Origin: JAYEIA01 sp964472505
Lineage (GTDB): Bacteria; Bacteroidota; Bacteroidia; Bacteroidales; JAADGE01
Assembly: GCA_964472505.1 (NCBI GenBank)
Contig: CAYYQW010000001.1
Location: forward strand, 62,001 to 126,000
DNA length: 64,000 nt
Direction of reading: 5' to 3'
This document shows positions 26,296 through 36,159 of the stretch, piece after piece. The notes below the pieces were generated by a model. That model was not told the origin of the DNA, made no database searches, and saw nothing but the letters and a program-made list of their open reading frames with translations. The first letter of the stretch is position 1. Every line of letters begins with the position of its first letter. Made by a program: the position numbers and the translations under genes.

Positions 26296-28713
26296 TTATT
26301 GTTTTACAAATTTCTTCGAAACAAGCAAATCATCGGCTTGAATATTCAAAAAATACATTCCTGAAGCCAAATTGCTGATATCTATAATGTGTAAAGAAGC
26401 GTTCGGTTTACGCTCCTCATACAATAAGCTGCCCGTAATATTTCTGATCTGTATTTTGGAAGAAGAAATATCGCCGGGTACACGAATTTTCAGCAAATCA
26501 TTAACAGGATTCGGATATATTTCAAATTCAGACCTTATCAAACTATTAGCTGAAACCGGGGAATCCGTAATATTAATATCATCTACAACTACACCATAAC
26601 CCCAGCTTGCAGTCGCCTCAAAAGCAATAAAATATTCACTGCTCAGATTGGGTAATGCAATTTGCCGCTTAGTCCAGTCCGGAGTATCTTCGGTATATTC
26701 TTCCAATAAGCTCCAACTATCGGATTGGGAAGTCTTATAATAAATTCTGAGCTCATCCTGATCGCCTTCCCAAACTTGCTGAGCGTGCCAAAACTCCAAA
26801 GTAGCTTGCGTTAAACCGGAGAGATTAAGTTTCAGACTGATTAATTTTGATTTTTTATCAGTAAATGAGTCATTAAAAAACAAAGCATTGTAATTGCCGG
26901 TATTCGCCGATGAAGGATAACCGTTCATACCTCCGTTTTGGAAACCCCAACCGGCTCCTTCATAAGTCCAACAGTCGGGTGTGTCGCCTATTTCAAATCC
27001 TTCCGCAAAAGGCAAACTATAAGCATTGCCGCAGTCATTTACTTTTATATCCAGATACATGGTATTATTCCCGACATTTTCTTCGTTGTCAATCTCTATG
27101 GTTACGGAAAACGTGTGAATACCGGGCGACAGAAACAGCTCGGAAAACTGAAGCGTTTCAGTTTCATTTTGCACTAAACTGCCTTCCCACTGAATAGTTT
27201 CCCTGAATTCATCATTCAGACTGTATTTCACAGAGGCGGAGCTCATGTCAGCCGTTCCGCGATTTTTAATCACCACTGTCGGCACTACCGTTTGCGGCTC
27301 ATAGTACTCTCTTTCAGGCACTTGAATATTGTAAATTTGCGCATCATAAGTATATACCACATCGTAAGGGCCGTAGCCGTCAATTGCTTCAAGGCCGGAA
27401 TCCTCGGGATCCAACCAATTTTGCAGGCTTGTTTGGGGCGTAGCGCCGCCGGTCCAAGATGTTCCGAGCCGTCCGTACCAATCGGGGTCGGTATTTCCGC
27501 ATGCAGCATCACCTCCGTGCAGTTGTCCTATAATTCGTCCGTAAGCATCGAACAAAGGCGAACCGGAAGAGCCGCCTTCGGTAGTTGTACCGTCATCCCA
27601 AGAACCTACGCGCCAATGGGTTTCTCCGCTACCCGGGCCGTTATAATAAGCAGATTCGGTAACACCGCCCGAAGCCCAACTGATTTTCTTAATATCGCCT
27701 GCCGGATGATGAATTCCCCAAACGGTTTCGTTTAACTCAGAGGCAAGTGTTCTGTTCCAACCGGCATAGAAAGGGCTGAATTCTTCGGTAGGCGCTGAGC
27801 TGAGTTCGGTTAGCCAAAAATCCGAATCGGAATTACGTGCCACATCCACCGCTCCGGATATGGAATTATAAGAGGGTGATTCATCGGGATCTTCACAAGT
27901 TTCGCTTTGCCAATTAAACCAATACACCAACGTTGACGGATCGGAATAGCAGTGATTGGCTGACAAAAAGTAAGGTTTACCGTCATAAGCTGTATTATTA
28001 ATCAAAGCGCCGGAGCAAAACCCACTGCCGCCGGTTACCAAAATACCCACGCTGCGTATCTCATCCTCGCGCGGTGCGGCTTCCGGGCATGCTACATTTA
28101 CATTGCAATCGCCGGAGCCTCCAAAAGCTTTGGAGAATTCATATACGCCTCGGTAACTGTGCGTAACTCTCGAAAGATTGATTTCTCCGGAGAATTCAAC
28201 ATGCGCCGGCTCATTGTATTCAACAATAATTTTATCGCCGGGAAGCAATGTGGCGGCAAACTTTCCGTCATCTCGATTATTGAAATCCGTAAATGCTCCG
28301 AGTATTTCTTTCTTATCGGGGGTATAAATAAAAAGTTCAGATCCTTCCGGCAAACGGTATTTTTCAAAAGTTAAGTTTATGGAAACAGCGCCCGGACTGT
28401 ATATTCCCAAACGCCAAATTTTAGTTCCGTCTTTTAATGTGCTCCAAGTACCGGAGTTTTTTGTATCGAAATCGACCTCAATATTTTTCCCGAAACGCCA
28501 AGGCTGTCCGCCTTCATAATCGGTTTTTGCATCTTCGGCTTTGAGCGCTTCGGTATCAACCGGCGGCATTTTCTCAAAGAAAATTTCAGTTGTGATTTTT
28601 TTACTGTCCGTCTTAAAAGTTATCGGTTGTCCGCCCTGACTTATCTGAGCTGCGGAAGGTACGCCCATAATTAAAAAGATACCGGACAAAACAAAAAAAT
28701 ATGCTTTTTTCAT
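26296..28713 (-). CDS. Lysyl-endopeptidase-like S1 serine protease with T9SS sorting domain
   Basis: A secreted protease of about 805 residues. With the ATG at 28711-28713 it begins MKKAYFFVLSGIFLIMG, a signal peptide. A beta-rich pro-region with WRLGIYSPGAVSINLTF follows. The catalytic triad reads His254 (LSANHCY), Asp298 (DSDFWLTEL) and Ser383 (GGSSGSPLFD); the spacing and the GILVTGGSGFCSGALINN segment resemble lysyl endopeptidase. Next come a CARDB-like region (VPTVVIKNRGTADM), a MAM-like or beta-sandwich region (DTPDCWTYEGAGW) and a T9SS type A sorting domain (FEIYPNPVNDLLKIRV...GMYFLNIQA). Cleavage after lysine is only suggested by the family resemblance. Confidence 0.93.
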   Translation of the reverse strand: MKKAYFFVLSGIFLIMGVPSAAQISQGGQPITFKTDSKKITTEIFFEKMPPVDTEALKAEDAKTDYEGGQPWRFGKNIEVDFDTKNSGTWSTLKDGTKIWRLGIYSPGAVSINLTFEKYRLPEGSELFIYTPDKKEILGAFTDFNNRDDGKFAATLLPGDKIIVEYNEPAHVEFSGEINLSRVTHSYRGVYEFSKAFGGSGDCNVNVACPEAAPREDEIRSVGILVTGGSGFCSGALINNTAYDGKPYFLSANHCYSDPSTLVYWFNWQSETCEDPDESPSYNSISGAVDVARNSDSDFWLTELSSAPTEEFSPFYAGWNRTLASELNETVWGIHHPAGDIKKISWASGGVTESAYYNGPGSGETHWRVGSWDDGTTTEGGSSGSPLFDAYGRIIGQLHGGDAACGNTDPDWYGRLGTSWTGGATPQTSLQNWLDPEDSGLEAIDGYGPYDVVYTYDAQIYNIQVPEREYYEPQTVVPTVVIKNRGTADMSSASVKYSLNDEFRETIQWEGSLVQNETETLQFSELFLSPGIHTFSVTIEIDNEENVGNNTMYLDIKVNDCGNAYSLPFAEGFEIGDTPDCWTYEGAGWGFQNGGMNGYPSSANTGNYNALFFNDSFTDKKSKLISLKLNLSGLTQATLEFWHAQQVWEGDQDELRIYYKTSQSDSWSLLEEYTEDTPDWTKRQIALPNLSSEYFIAFEATASWGYGVVVDDINITDSPVSANSLIRSEFEIYPNPVNDLLKIRVPGDISSSKIQIRNITGSLLYEERKPNASLHIIDISNLASGMYFLNIQADDLLVSKKFVKQ

Positions 28714-28829
28714 ATCCAAAAGATTTATCATTTCTAATTAAAACGATAAAACTATAAAAAAACTACTCCGAAACCATTCCATTTATCAAAAAAAGTTAAA
28801 AATATCCTGTATTTTATTCGAATGAAGCA

Positions 28830-31800
28830 TTAATGCAGAAATACTTTGAATACTGCACTTTGGGAAACCGTATAGATTTTAATAAAATAAATGCCGGAAG
28901 GTAAATGCCCCATATTGGTTCTGAATGTTTTCGATGCTTCAATGGTTTCCGTCCACAGAAGTCGGCCGCTAAAATCTTCTGCCTGTATGGTGATATTTTT
29001 GTGAGCTTTAGGAAATTCTATATTTAAAACTCCCGAAGTGGGGTTTGGAAAAACATTAATGCGTTGAATCCAAACGTTTCCGGAAGCAAGTGCTACGAAA
29101 AGCTCGGCAGAATCGCTGTATATATCACCGCAGGCACCGGAAACGCACACATCATAAATACCTGCATGCGATTGGTCGGCTGAACAGATAACAAGTTGCG
29201 GGCTATTCACGCCGCTGTAATTTCTGCTGTTTTGTAAATCTATTCCGTCTTTGCGCCACTGAAAGCTGAGATTTGTTCCTGAAGCTTTAATGCTAAAAGA
29301 AACCTCCGCTCCCGAGACTGCAAATTTATTTTCGGGTTGTTTAATAATTTGGGCAGAGTCAGCAGCTTTAAGTAATAAAGTATCAGAGCTTATACATTCT
29401 CCGTTTATGATTTTCCACTCAAGCATCAACGGAAACTCCTTTGGAAATATGGCAGCTTTAGGATCAGTGATATCAGAGATTAGGGCATCGCCTTTCAAAA
29501 TTTCCCATCCGGCATTTCCGTCTTCTGAAAAATTCGCTGATAGAGTATATCTGTCAGAACAAACATAATCGTCTTTGCCGGCATTGGCAAGGATTAACTT
29601 ATCGACCATAATGGTTACGGATTTGCAGTCGGTTACTCCACAGTCATTTTCCCACCTTCCGAAATAAGTACTTGTTGAATCGGGAAATACGTTCAAATAG
29701 TTCCCTACTCCAATATTTTCGTCTCCGCATGAATACTGATACCAAACAAATTCATCGCCGCTTCCTCCGGAGTATTCCAAAAGTGTGTTTTCATTTTCGC
29801 AGAGCTTTGTTTGTTGAGCAGAAACGGTGTCCGGCAACTCGGGCAAAGGAATTACTGAAATACTGCCTGCTTCGGATTCTTTGACGGAGCAATTCTTATT
29901 CCGGACAACGGCTTTATACAGTGCGGAAAATTCAATATTAGAAACCATATAGACGGTATCCTTACAATCAATATCGGCCCAAGTTTGTCCGTTGTCATCA
30001 GAACGGCGCCATTTAAGCACCTCTCCTCGATTTTCGGTTAATGCTAATTCAGTTGAGTTATTTCCCGGGCAAAGTTCTGTGGATCCGATGATTTTTCCGG
30101 CTTTGGTTTCCGAATTAACAACAATTCTGATTGAGTCGTAAATAATATTCTCATGCGCATCGCTCACGGTAAGCGAATAAGTGCTTGTTTGGCCGGGGTT
30201 TACTGTCGGATTCGCCAAATCGGAAATAAAGTCACCGGAATTGGAAGTCCATAAATAGTTATAAGGCTCAGTCCCGCCATAAGCTTCGGCTTTCAATTGC
30301 GTTTCTTCACCTTTACAAATTTCCAAAAGTTCAGCAGAAACCGAAACCGATAGTGTTTTAGAAGCCTGAGGCGTATCTCCGTAGGCTCCCTGATTAATTG
30401 CAGAACCGCCGGCAGGTTCTTTCGAGTGTTCATCGTTGGGATTACCTGCATCAAGTGCGGGCGAATCAGATATTTGCGCTTCCCAACTGCCGGCTTGAGC
30501 TGATAAAGGCGGCCACTCTCCGCCGACAAACGAACCGCCGACTGATTGTAGATGATAATCCAAACCGGAGTTGACAAATAAAGGGTCGGAACTTATATCA
30601 TTTGCTCCCGTTGGTCCGGTATTAGACGGTATTCCGTTGCAGTTAAATAAATGACTGTTAGTTGTAAAATACGTATTGTAATTAGAGTTTATAACAAGGT
30701 TTTCCGGATATCGCAGCGCAAAATAATCGTCATTCCCTGCTTTAGCCGTAAGAATATTATTTTCAAGCGAAATACCATTTCCCGATTCAATGTACAAAGC
30801 TGAACCAATATCATAAGCAATGAAATCTTCATCGCCCGTTACTTCCACATCATCAATAATCCAGGATTCATCCCAATGCTCTTCGGCATCATTCACCAAA
30901 ACATAAAAGCGTAAATACAATTTGTCGCTTTCAGGAGAAATTCCGGGCGTTTCATATTTTTGAAATTCATCTATTCCGGAATCATCGGTGGTAAGATTAA
31001 TAACTTCCGTCCAATTTTCATTATCAAAACTATATTCAAAACGGATAATATTAGTCTCTTCAACGGTTCCGGACAAGTTAAAGCGCAGATAAGCCGAAAC
31101 GCTCAAATTGGTATAGTCGGATATATCAATTGGCTCAGCCAAATTGATGAATAAATCAGAAGCTCCGCATATGAATAGAGCCGTATTTTCACTGACGTAA
31201 TATTGCGGGTCTTCGAGAGCATATAAATAAATATCTCCGTTGGATTCCCAAGCTTGGAGTCCCAACTCAACATCATCATAAAACAAACGGGCATTTTCCT
31301 GAGGAATCACGCTTGCTCCGTTATCGGCAAGCGTATTATTTTTAGCCGTCAGATTATCGGCCTTTGAATACAGCCCGTGAATTGCATTATTGTATGACAG
31401 ATTATTAAAAAGCGATACATTATTGCTGTTTCCGAGATAAATTCCGGCTCCTACTTGTGCATCATACGTTTGGTTGTAAGCAATTATCAGATTATCTCCT
31501 TCTGTTTTTAGATTATCTTTATGTGCGCCAAAAATTGTAAATCCTTGTATGGCTGTATGTTTAAGTCCAAGCAGATACATTCCGTAATCATTTGTTTGCG
31601 CATTGATTTCCGGCGACTGTCCGTCGGCGTTTTTTATAATTAAAGGATGATCGGCCGTTGGGTTCATTCCGGAATTAAATAGGATGCCGCCCTCATAGCT
31701 GCCACCGGAAACTACTACCGTATAAGTTTGCGTATAAAGCGAAGAACCGAGCCATGCCTGCAGCCCTTCCAAAGCGGATTGTATGTTGTGATGTTCATCG

Positions 31801-33713
31801 CTGTTATCCGTTGCCGAAATATCAACCGGAAGAACTGTTCGCGTTTTTATTTCCGTTGTTATCTCATCGATGCCTGAGGCGTTGCTTACTGTCAATGTAT
31901 TGCTAAGATAATCCGCGGCAGGAAACCGAACCCGAGCTTCCGAATCAGAAGCGTAAAGCAGTTCTCCGGGTATCTCACCTAAAGAAAATTCGCAGCCTAA
32001 AAGGCCGGTGCCTATTATCGTAATTATTTTTCCGCGATCTTTATAAATTGTATTCGGACTTATTTCTGTAATTTCCGGAGCTTCATTCTGAATACCCGTT
32101 ATTATCAGAGAATATTCCTGATTTACTCCCTGCAAACTTCCTTTATGACTGACTGTTATGGTATAAGTACCCGAAGCGCCGCCTATGCGGATTTTTTCAA
32201 AAGGATCAACGGTATTATCTCCTTTTCCCACAGTTGAAACGGAAGTAAGTTTGTATGGTTCGAAAGTGTCATTATTTTTTGTAATTCTTAGGTCTAAATC
32301 ATTAATTAAAACCGGTGTGTTATCATTCAAATTTTGATTTGGTTCTGCGGGCGGATCGGTCCAAGATATTGACACTTCCATGTCATTCATTCCGTCGGAA
32401 TTTATCGTAAGATGGTGAGTTTCTCCTTCATTAATTATTCGTTCATCTATCAGAGAAAAACGGCCGTGATCAGATATTACTTGAGCGGCGGATTTTGCAT
32501 TCAGCAAGCCCCAGCCGGAAACAGCATCCGGTCCTTCAGAACTTATATCGTCCGCAGTATGCAACACTAAGCCTTTTAAACTTGATGCGCGCATAAAATG
32601 GCCGTGGGTATTATTGTAATGTTGTTGAAGTAAAATTAAGCTGCCCGCAACATTTGGAGAGGCCATGGAAGTTCCGGTTTTATATCCGTAATCACTATCG
32701 GAAGAATTAAGCGTGGAGTAAAGACCGGTTCCGTTGCCGCTAATATCCGGTTTTATACGATAGTCATCGGTAGGCCCTTGGCTGCTTGTAGAATGAATCT
32801 GAGCGGAAATCAAGTTTCCGTTCTCATCAATATTGGCATCTTGGGCGTTCGCTACCACCAGATTGTTTTTTGCGGTTTTGTGTCCCAATAATTTGTCATA
32901 ATTACTGTTTCCTTCCAAAGGATATGCATTTGAAAAGCCGTCATTTCCGACATTTCCGGCCGAGACCACCATTAAATAATAAGGCGCATAATGCATTAAT
33001 TCATCCCAGTCTGCGGCATCAAGTCCGTATTGTCCAAAAGCATCATCATCAGATGAGCCGGCAGCCGGGCCATACGAATGAGTTGATATTAACATGCCGT
33101 TTTGAGCCTCTTGTGCTGCTTCAAAAACATCATTATTCCATTTATATACCACCGCATGTGCTTGCGGTGCCATTCCTTTTACTTGCGCTTCCACACCGGA
33201 AGCAATTAGCGTTCCGATTAAATGGGCGGCATGATTGTTCAAGACCGCATCACTATCGGCTACTGTCATACGAGAGATTCCCGAAGCATCGGCATATTCC
33301 TGATGCGAAGCTCTGCCGTGTCCCCAATCCCACAAATAAATCGTCATGTTTTGCCCTTCAAGTTCTAAACCTAAAGAACCGCCGGAATGAAGCGTATTTG
33401 TGCGAACACTGTTTGCGGCATCGGCATTGTGTGATATGACATAAACCGGTACTCCTTTTGAATTTACACCCGCCAGTTCTCGGTAGTTTCCTTTATCATC
33501 AGATTCAAAAATTACCCAATCGTTTTTCTTGGCCAGTCTGTGCAGTTTAGCTTTTTTAAGGCGGTATTCTTTATCTTTTTTTCCCGCAAATTGCCGCAAG
33601 GAATCTACTTTTGTTTTTGCTTTAATATTTTGGCGCTCGGAAACGGATTGCCCAAAAACCTCAGGCAAGCCGCCCAATACAAAAACAAGTAATACTAAAA
33701 ATAGCTTGTACAT
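28830..33713 (-). CDS. Subtilisin-like S8 serine protease with beta-helix, Ig modules and T9SS sorting domain
   Basis: A very large secreted protein of about 1627 residues. The start at 33711-33713 gives MYKLFLVLLVFVLGGLPEVFG, a signal peptide. The triad reads Asp129 (YLWDWGHGRASHQEY), His164 (NNHAAHLIGTL) and Ser349 (GTSMASPNVAGS). A proprotein-convertase-like beta domain follows, then an IPT/TIG-like region (ITEISPNTIYKDRGKIITI), a right-handed beta-helix stretch (NLSYNNAIHGLYSKADN), several PKD/Ig-like modules and a T9SS type A sorting domain (INVFPNPTSGVLNIEF...GIYFIKIYT). It is the first gene of the three-protease block by direction of transcription. The beta-helix suggests binding to polysaccharide, which is inference. 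Confidence 0.93.
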   Translation of the reverse strand: MYKLFLVLLVFVLGGLPEVFGQSVSERQNIKAKTKVDSLRQFAGKKDKEYRLKKAKLHRLAKKNDWVIFESDDKGNYRELAGVNSKGVPVYVISHNADAANSVRTNTLHSGGSLGLELEGQNMTIYLWDWGHGRASHQEYADASGISRMTVADSDAVLNNHAAHLIGTLIASGVEAQVKGMAPQAHAVVYKWNNDVFEAAQEAQNGMLISTHSYGPAAGSSDDDAFGQYGLDAADWDELMHYAPYYLMVVSAGNVGNDGFSNAYPLEGNSNYDKLLGHKTAKNNLVVANAQDANIDENGNLISAQIHSTSSQGPTDDYRIKPDISGNGTGLYSTLNSSDSDYGYKTGTSMASPNVAGSLILLQQHYNNTHGHFMRASSLKGLVLHTADDISSEGPDAVSGWGLLNAKSAAQVISDHGRFSLIDERIINEGETHHLTINSDGMNDMEVSISWTDPPAEPNQNLNDNTPVLINDLDLRITKNNDTFEPYKLTSVSTVGKGDNTVDPFEKIRIGGASGTYTITVSHKGSLQGVNQEYSLIITGIQNEAPEITEISPNTIYKDRGKIITIIGTGLLGCEFSLGEIPGELLYASDSEARVRFPAADYLSNTLTVSNASGIDEITTEIKTRTVLPVDISATDNSDEHHNIQSALEGLQAWLGSSLYTQTYTVVVSGGSYEGGILFNSGMNPTADHPLIIKNADGQSPEINAQTNDYGMYLLGLKHTAIQGFTIFGAHKDNLKTEGDNLIIAYNQTYDAQVGAGIYLGNSNNVSLFNNLSYNNAIHGLYSKADNLTAKNNTLADNGASVIPQENARLFYDDVELGLQAWESNGDIYLYALEDPQYYVSENTALFICGASDLFINLAEPIDISDYTNLSVSAYLRFNLSGTVEETNIIRFEYSFDNENWTEVINLTTDDSGIDEFQKYETPGISPESDKLYLRFYVLVNDAEEHWDESWIIDDVEVTGDEDFIAYDIGSALYIESGNGISLENNILTAKAGNDDYFALRYPENLVINSNYNTYFTTNSHLFNCNGIPSNTGPTGANDISSDPLFVNSGLDYHLQSVGGSFVGGEWPPLSAQAGSWEAQISDSPALDAGNPNDEHSKEPAGGSAINQGAYGDTPQASKTLSVSVSAELLEICKGEETQLKAEAYGGTEPYNYLWTSNSGDFISDLANPTVNPGQTSTYSLTVSDAHENIIYDSIRIVVNSETKAGKIIGSTELCPGNNSTELALTENRGEVLKWRRSDDNGQTWADIDCKDTVYMVSNIEFSALYKAVVRNKNCSVKESEAGSISVIPLPELPDTVSAQQTKLCENENTLLEYSGGSGDEFVWYQYSCGDENIGVGNYLNVFPDSTSTYFGRWENDCGVTDCKSVTIMVDKLILANAGKDDYVCSDRYTLSANFSEDGNAGWEILKGDALISDITDPKAAIFPKEFPLMLEWKIINGECISSDTLLLKAADSAQIIKQPENKFAVSGAEVSFSIKASGTNLSFQWRKDGIDLQNSRNYSGVNSPQLVICSADQSHAGIYDVCVSGACGDIYSDSAELFVALASGNVWIQRINVFPNPTSGVLNIEFPKAHKNITIQAEDFSGRLLWTETIEASKTFRTNMGHLPSGIYFIKIYTVSQSAVFKVFLH

Positions 33714-33812
33714 AAATACGATAATATGAATAATGACAAAATGCAAATTAAAATTCAATATACTCAAAATTCCGGTTAAAACAAAAGATAATAAAAAGTT
33801 AACTTGAATATT

Positions 33813-33913
33813 ATTCGCTAAAGTTTCGCAGCGAAATATCTCGTCCTTTTAGGGCTTTAGGCATGGGCGGTTAGATTGTTACCCTATGCTGATATATTAC
33901 GCTCTTTCAGAGC
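33813..33913. repeat. Degenerate hairpin-rich repeat remnant
   Basis: Three short palindromes lie together: TTTCGC/GCGAAA (33824-33836), a decayed GTCCT/AGGGC hairpin (about 33843-33855) and GCTCT/AGAGC (33901-33913). The form resembles decayed repetitive elements common between genes in Bacteroidota. No transposase gene is left. The 300-base gap 33714-34026 otherwise holds only the promoter listed next. Confidence 0.45.
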
Positions 33914-33961
33914 TTGCTTTAACATCGTAAAGTAGAATTAGCCCCTTTCAAAAAAGTCAAA

Positions 33962-33991
33962 TTTGTTTTACGAATATTTTCTTTATCTTTG
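33962..33991 (+). promoter_or_regulatory. Promoter for the small protein-FtsE-like pair
   Basis: TTTG (33962-33965) and TATCTTTG (33984-33991), separated by 18 bases, match the Bacteroidota -33/-7 consensus with slightly short spacing. The ATG of the first gene is 36 bases downstream. Confidence 0.75.
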
Positions 33992-34026
33992 TATATTAGA
34001 AAAACAGTAAAACATAAGTGCAAAGG

Positions 34027-34227
34027 ATGTATCTGATTGTATCAAAAGGAACTAAAAAAATTCAGGAATCTGCTCAAATACGCGATTCCGATTTTAGTCT
34101 TTTAGTAAGTTGTCCTTTAAAGTTACTTAAAAAAAAGCTTCGAGAATTAAATATTGAAGAAAGCAAAACAGAACAACTGCTGCAGTTGGCCGCAGAAAAA
34201 CCCGAAGGCGAAATTATCGAATTTTAA
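34027..34227 (+). CDS. Small conserved-looking protein upstream of FtsE-like gene (unknown)
   Basis: I do not recognise a named family. Starting at the ATG of 34027 it has 66 residues, begins MYLIVSKGTKKIQESAQ and is mostly charged and helical, with a leucine-rich middle (LKLLKKKLRELNIEES) and the end PEGEIIEF. A GTG three codons upstream (34018) is possible but less likely. It ends 3 bases before the FtsE-like gene, so the two are translated together. No membrane segment or metal site is visible. A partner role for the ATPase is suggested only by the tight linkage. Confidence 0.7.
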   Translation: MYLIVSKGTKKIQESAQIRDSDFSLLVSCPLKLLKKKLRELNIEESKTEQLLQLAAEKPEGEIIEF

Positions 34228-34230
34228 ATT

Positions 34231-34911
34231 ATGCATGAGCCCATTGTTTCATACTTTGACGTAACACTCTTTGAAGACGGAAGAGAAATTCTCACGAATA
34301 TTGACTTAGAAGTTTATCCGGGAGATATGCTCTATATAACCGGAACCATAGGCAGCGGGAAATCAACGCTTCTGAAAAGCATGTACGGCGAAAAAAAGAT
34401 ACATTCGGGTGATGCTCGCGTTGCGGGTTTTGATTTAACACAAGTCAAGCGCAAAGACATACCCTTTCTGAGAAGGAAGCTCGGTTTGGTATTTCAAAAC
34501 TATCAACTGCTGAACGATCGAAATACCGAAAAAAATATCCGTTTTGCCTTGGAATGTACCGGTGAGAAAAACAGAAAATATATAAAACAACGCACACTTG
34601 AACTCAGCGAGCAAGCAGGCATAGAGCATTTACTTCATAAAATGCCCTACGAACTTTCCGGCGGCGAACAGCAATTAGTCAGCATCGTAAGAGCTCTTAT
34701 GAATGAGCCGGAGCTAATTATTACCGATGAGCCAACGGCTAACCTCGATCGAGAGAGCAGTCGGCGCATTATGCAATTTTTGCAAAGATTAAGCGAAAAC
34801 GGTACAGCAGTTATCATTGCCACACATGATGATACGCTGATAGCCGAATTTCCTTCAGAAACCTTAAGAATAGAAAATAAACGCTTAGAAAAATTTGCCA
34901 CTACCCTATAA
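34231..34911 (+). CDS. FtsE-like ABC transporter ATPase
   Basis: An ATPase of 226 residues, the size of FtsE. Walker A is GTIGSGKSTLLKSMYG (about residue 40), the Q-loop is LVFQNYQLL, the signature is LSGGEQQLVSIVRAL, and Walker B is LIITDEPTANLD, followed by the H-loop in ATHDD. The FRRKLG-type region before the Q-loop (FLRRKLGLVFQ) is characteristic of FtsE, which with FtsX signals to cell-wall hydrolases at division. FtsX is not next to it; it may lie elsewhere. The stop overlaps the end of the GT4 gene on the other strand by 6 bases. LolD-type ATPases are the main alternative. Confidence 0.85.
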   Translation: MHEPIVSYFDVTLFEDGREILTNIDLEVYPGDMLYITGTIGSGKSTLLKSMYGEKKIHSGDARVAGFDLTQVKRKDIPFLRRKLGLVFQNYQLLNDRNTEKNIRFALECTGEKNRKYIKQRTLELSEQAGIEHLLHKMPYELSGGEQQLVSIVRALMNEPELIITDEPTANLDRESSRRIMQFLQRLSENGTAVIIATHDDTLIAEFPSETLRIENKRLEKFATTL

Positions 34912-36006
34912 AAGGCTCAAAACTTCATCTAACTTTTTCTTCTCCGATTCCCAATTTAAAACTTTAGCAGCGGTTTGCAATTTTTCTTTGTAAAAATCCT
35001 CCGGTTTTTGCAAAATGTTCTCAATGCACTGAGCAATTATTTTTGGGTCGTGCGAATAGCTCAACTCTCCCACCCCGTATTGCTCCGTCACTTTTTTCAT
35101 TTCCGGCAAAGCACTCACTAAAACAGGAATTTCACATTGAATATAATCAAATAATTTATTGGGTAAAGCATAATAGTAGTTTAGGCCCATGTTCTTCTCA
35201 AGCGAAACACCTAAGTCTGCACTTTGGGTATATTTAATCATTTCGTCATAAGCTAAGCGACCGGTTAACAAAATTCGCTGAGCATAATCCGCAGCTTCAA
35301 TCTGTTTTTTAATCGTTTCAAACAAATCCCCGGTACCCACAATTACTAAAAACACATTCGGTAAAAACTCAGTCGCAGCAATTAGTTCTTCAATTCCTCT
35401 TCCCAAATTAACGGCTCCCTGATAAATGACTATTATTTTATCAGCCGGCAAATTTAAGGTTTTCCGATAATCAGAAACACTCATTAATTTCTCAGGCAAA
35501 TTTTTGATAACTAATGGTTTAAAGCCATATTTGTGATGATAATAATCAGCTATGGAATCGCAAACAGTTATCATAATTTTTGCACGCTTAATAAAAAGGC
35601 GTTCAGCCCAAAGCCATATTTTTTGTACAACCGGGCGGTTTTGCAATTCAGGTACTTCGGTGAATAACTCATGACTGTCATATACCACCGGCTTTTGCCG
35701 AAAAAAGGAAGCTAAAGCGCAAGCCGGAAGCGTATCCAAATCATTGGCCCAAATGATATCGATTCTTCTTTTGAAAAGCAGATAAAAAAATAAGCGCAAA
35801 TTGAAACCCAAATAAAAAAAAGGCCCGGAATCAAACAAAACCGAAAACCGCTTTAGAGGAATATGGCTGTCCGGCTTTATCTTACTTTTAGATTTTCGCC
35901 CGATAAGTAAGACGTTACAGCCCTTTTCCTGAAGTGCTCCGGCCATTTTTCTGAGCCGCCTGTCAGTTAAAGTATCGTTGGTAACGGCCATTACAATTTT
36001 TTGCAT
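34906..36006 (-). CDS. Glycosyltransferase family 4 (orphan)
   Basis: A GT-B glycosyltransferase of 366 residues. It starts MQKIVMAVTNDTLTDRRLRKMAG and has IIWANDLDTLPACALAS and VVYDSHELFTEVPEL in the acceptor domain. The donor domain begins at VIYQGAVNLGRGIEELI and contains VSLEKNMGLNYYYALPNKLFDYIQCEIPVLVS, the sugar-nucleotide region. It lies more than 20 kb from the polysaccharide locus and has no glycan genes beside it, so its acceptor is unknown. It is convergent with the FtsE-like gene. Confidence 0.9.
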   Translation of the reverse strand: MQKIVMAVTNDTLTDRRLRKMAGALQEKGCNVLLIGRKSKSKIKPDSHIPLKRFSVLFDSGPFFYLGFNLRLFFYLLFKRRIDIIWANDLDTLPACALASFFRQKPVVYDSHELFTEVPELQNRPVVQKIWLWAERLFIKRAKIMITVCDSIADYYHHKYGFKPLVIKNLPEKLMSVSDYRKTLNLPADKIIVIYQGAVNLGRGIEELIAATEFLPNVFLVIVGTGDLFETIKKQIEAADYAQRILLTGRLAYDEMIKYTQSADLGVSLEKNMGLNYYYALPNKLFDYIQCEIPVLVSALPEMKKVTEQYGVGELSYSHDPKIIAQCIENILQKPEDFYKEKLQTAAKVLNWESEKKKLDEVLSLL

Positions 36007-36093
36007 CTAATTAATTTTTTATGATTATCCGAACAAATACGTATTTCATTCCGCTGATTCCGAAAATTACATGATTCGTTATTCAAAAAAAAA

Positions 36094-36125
36094 TTTGATT
36101 TCAAGCATTTTAAATAATACTTTTG
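36094..36125 (+). promoter_or_regulatory. Strong Bacteroidota promoter
   Basis: TTTG (36094-36097) and TACTTTTG (36118-36125) with a 20-base spacer match the -33/-7 consensus exactly. The start of the small Cys/His protein is 34 bases downstream. Confidence 0.85.
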
Positions 36126-36159
36126 TGTATTATTTTTAATCAAATTTTAAACGAAAAAC

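Noticed and set aside
32870..33439. 189-codon open frame on the plus strand inside the S8 protease gene
   Set aside because: The histidine-rich translation is a mirror of the protease frame that carries the catalytic residues; no start or family features.
34231..34911. Considered GldA, the missing ATPase of GldF/GldG
   Set aside because: The FLRRKLGLVFQ region and the length of 226 residues fit FtsE; GldA is longer and usually has an extended C-terminus.
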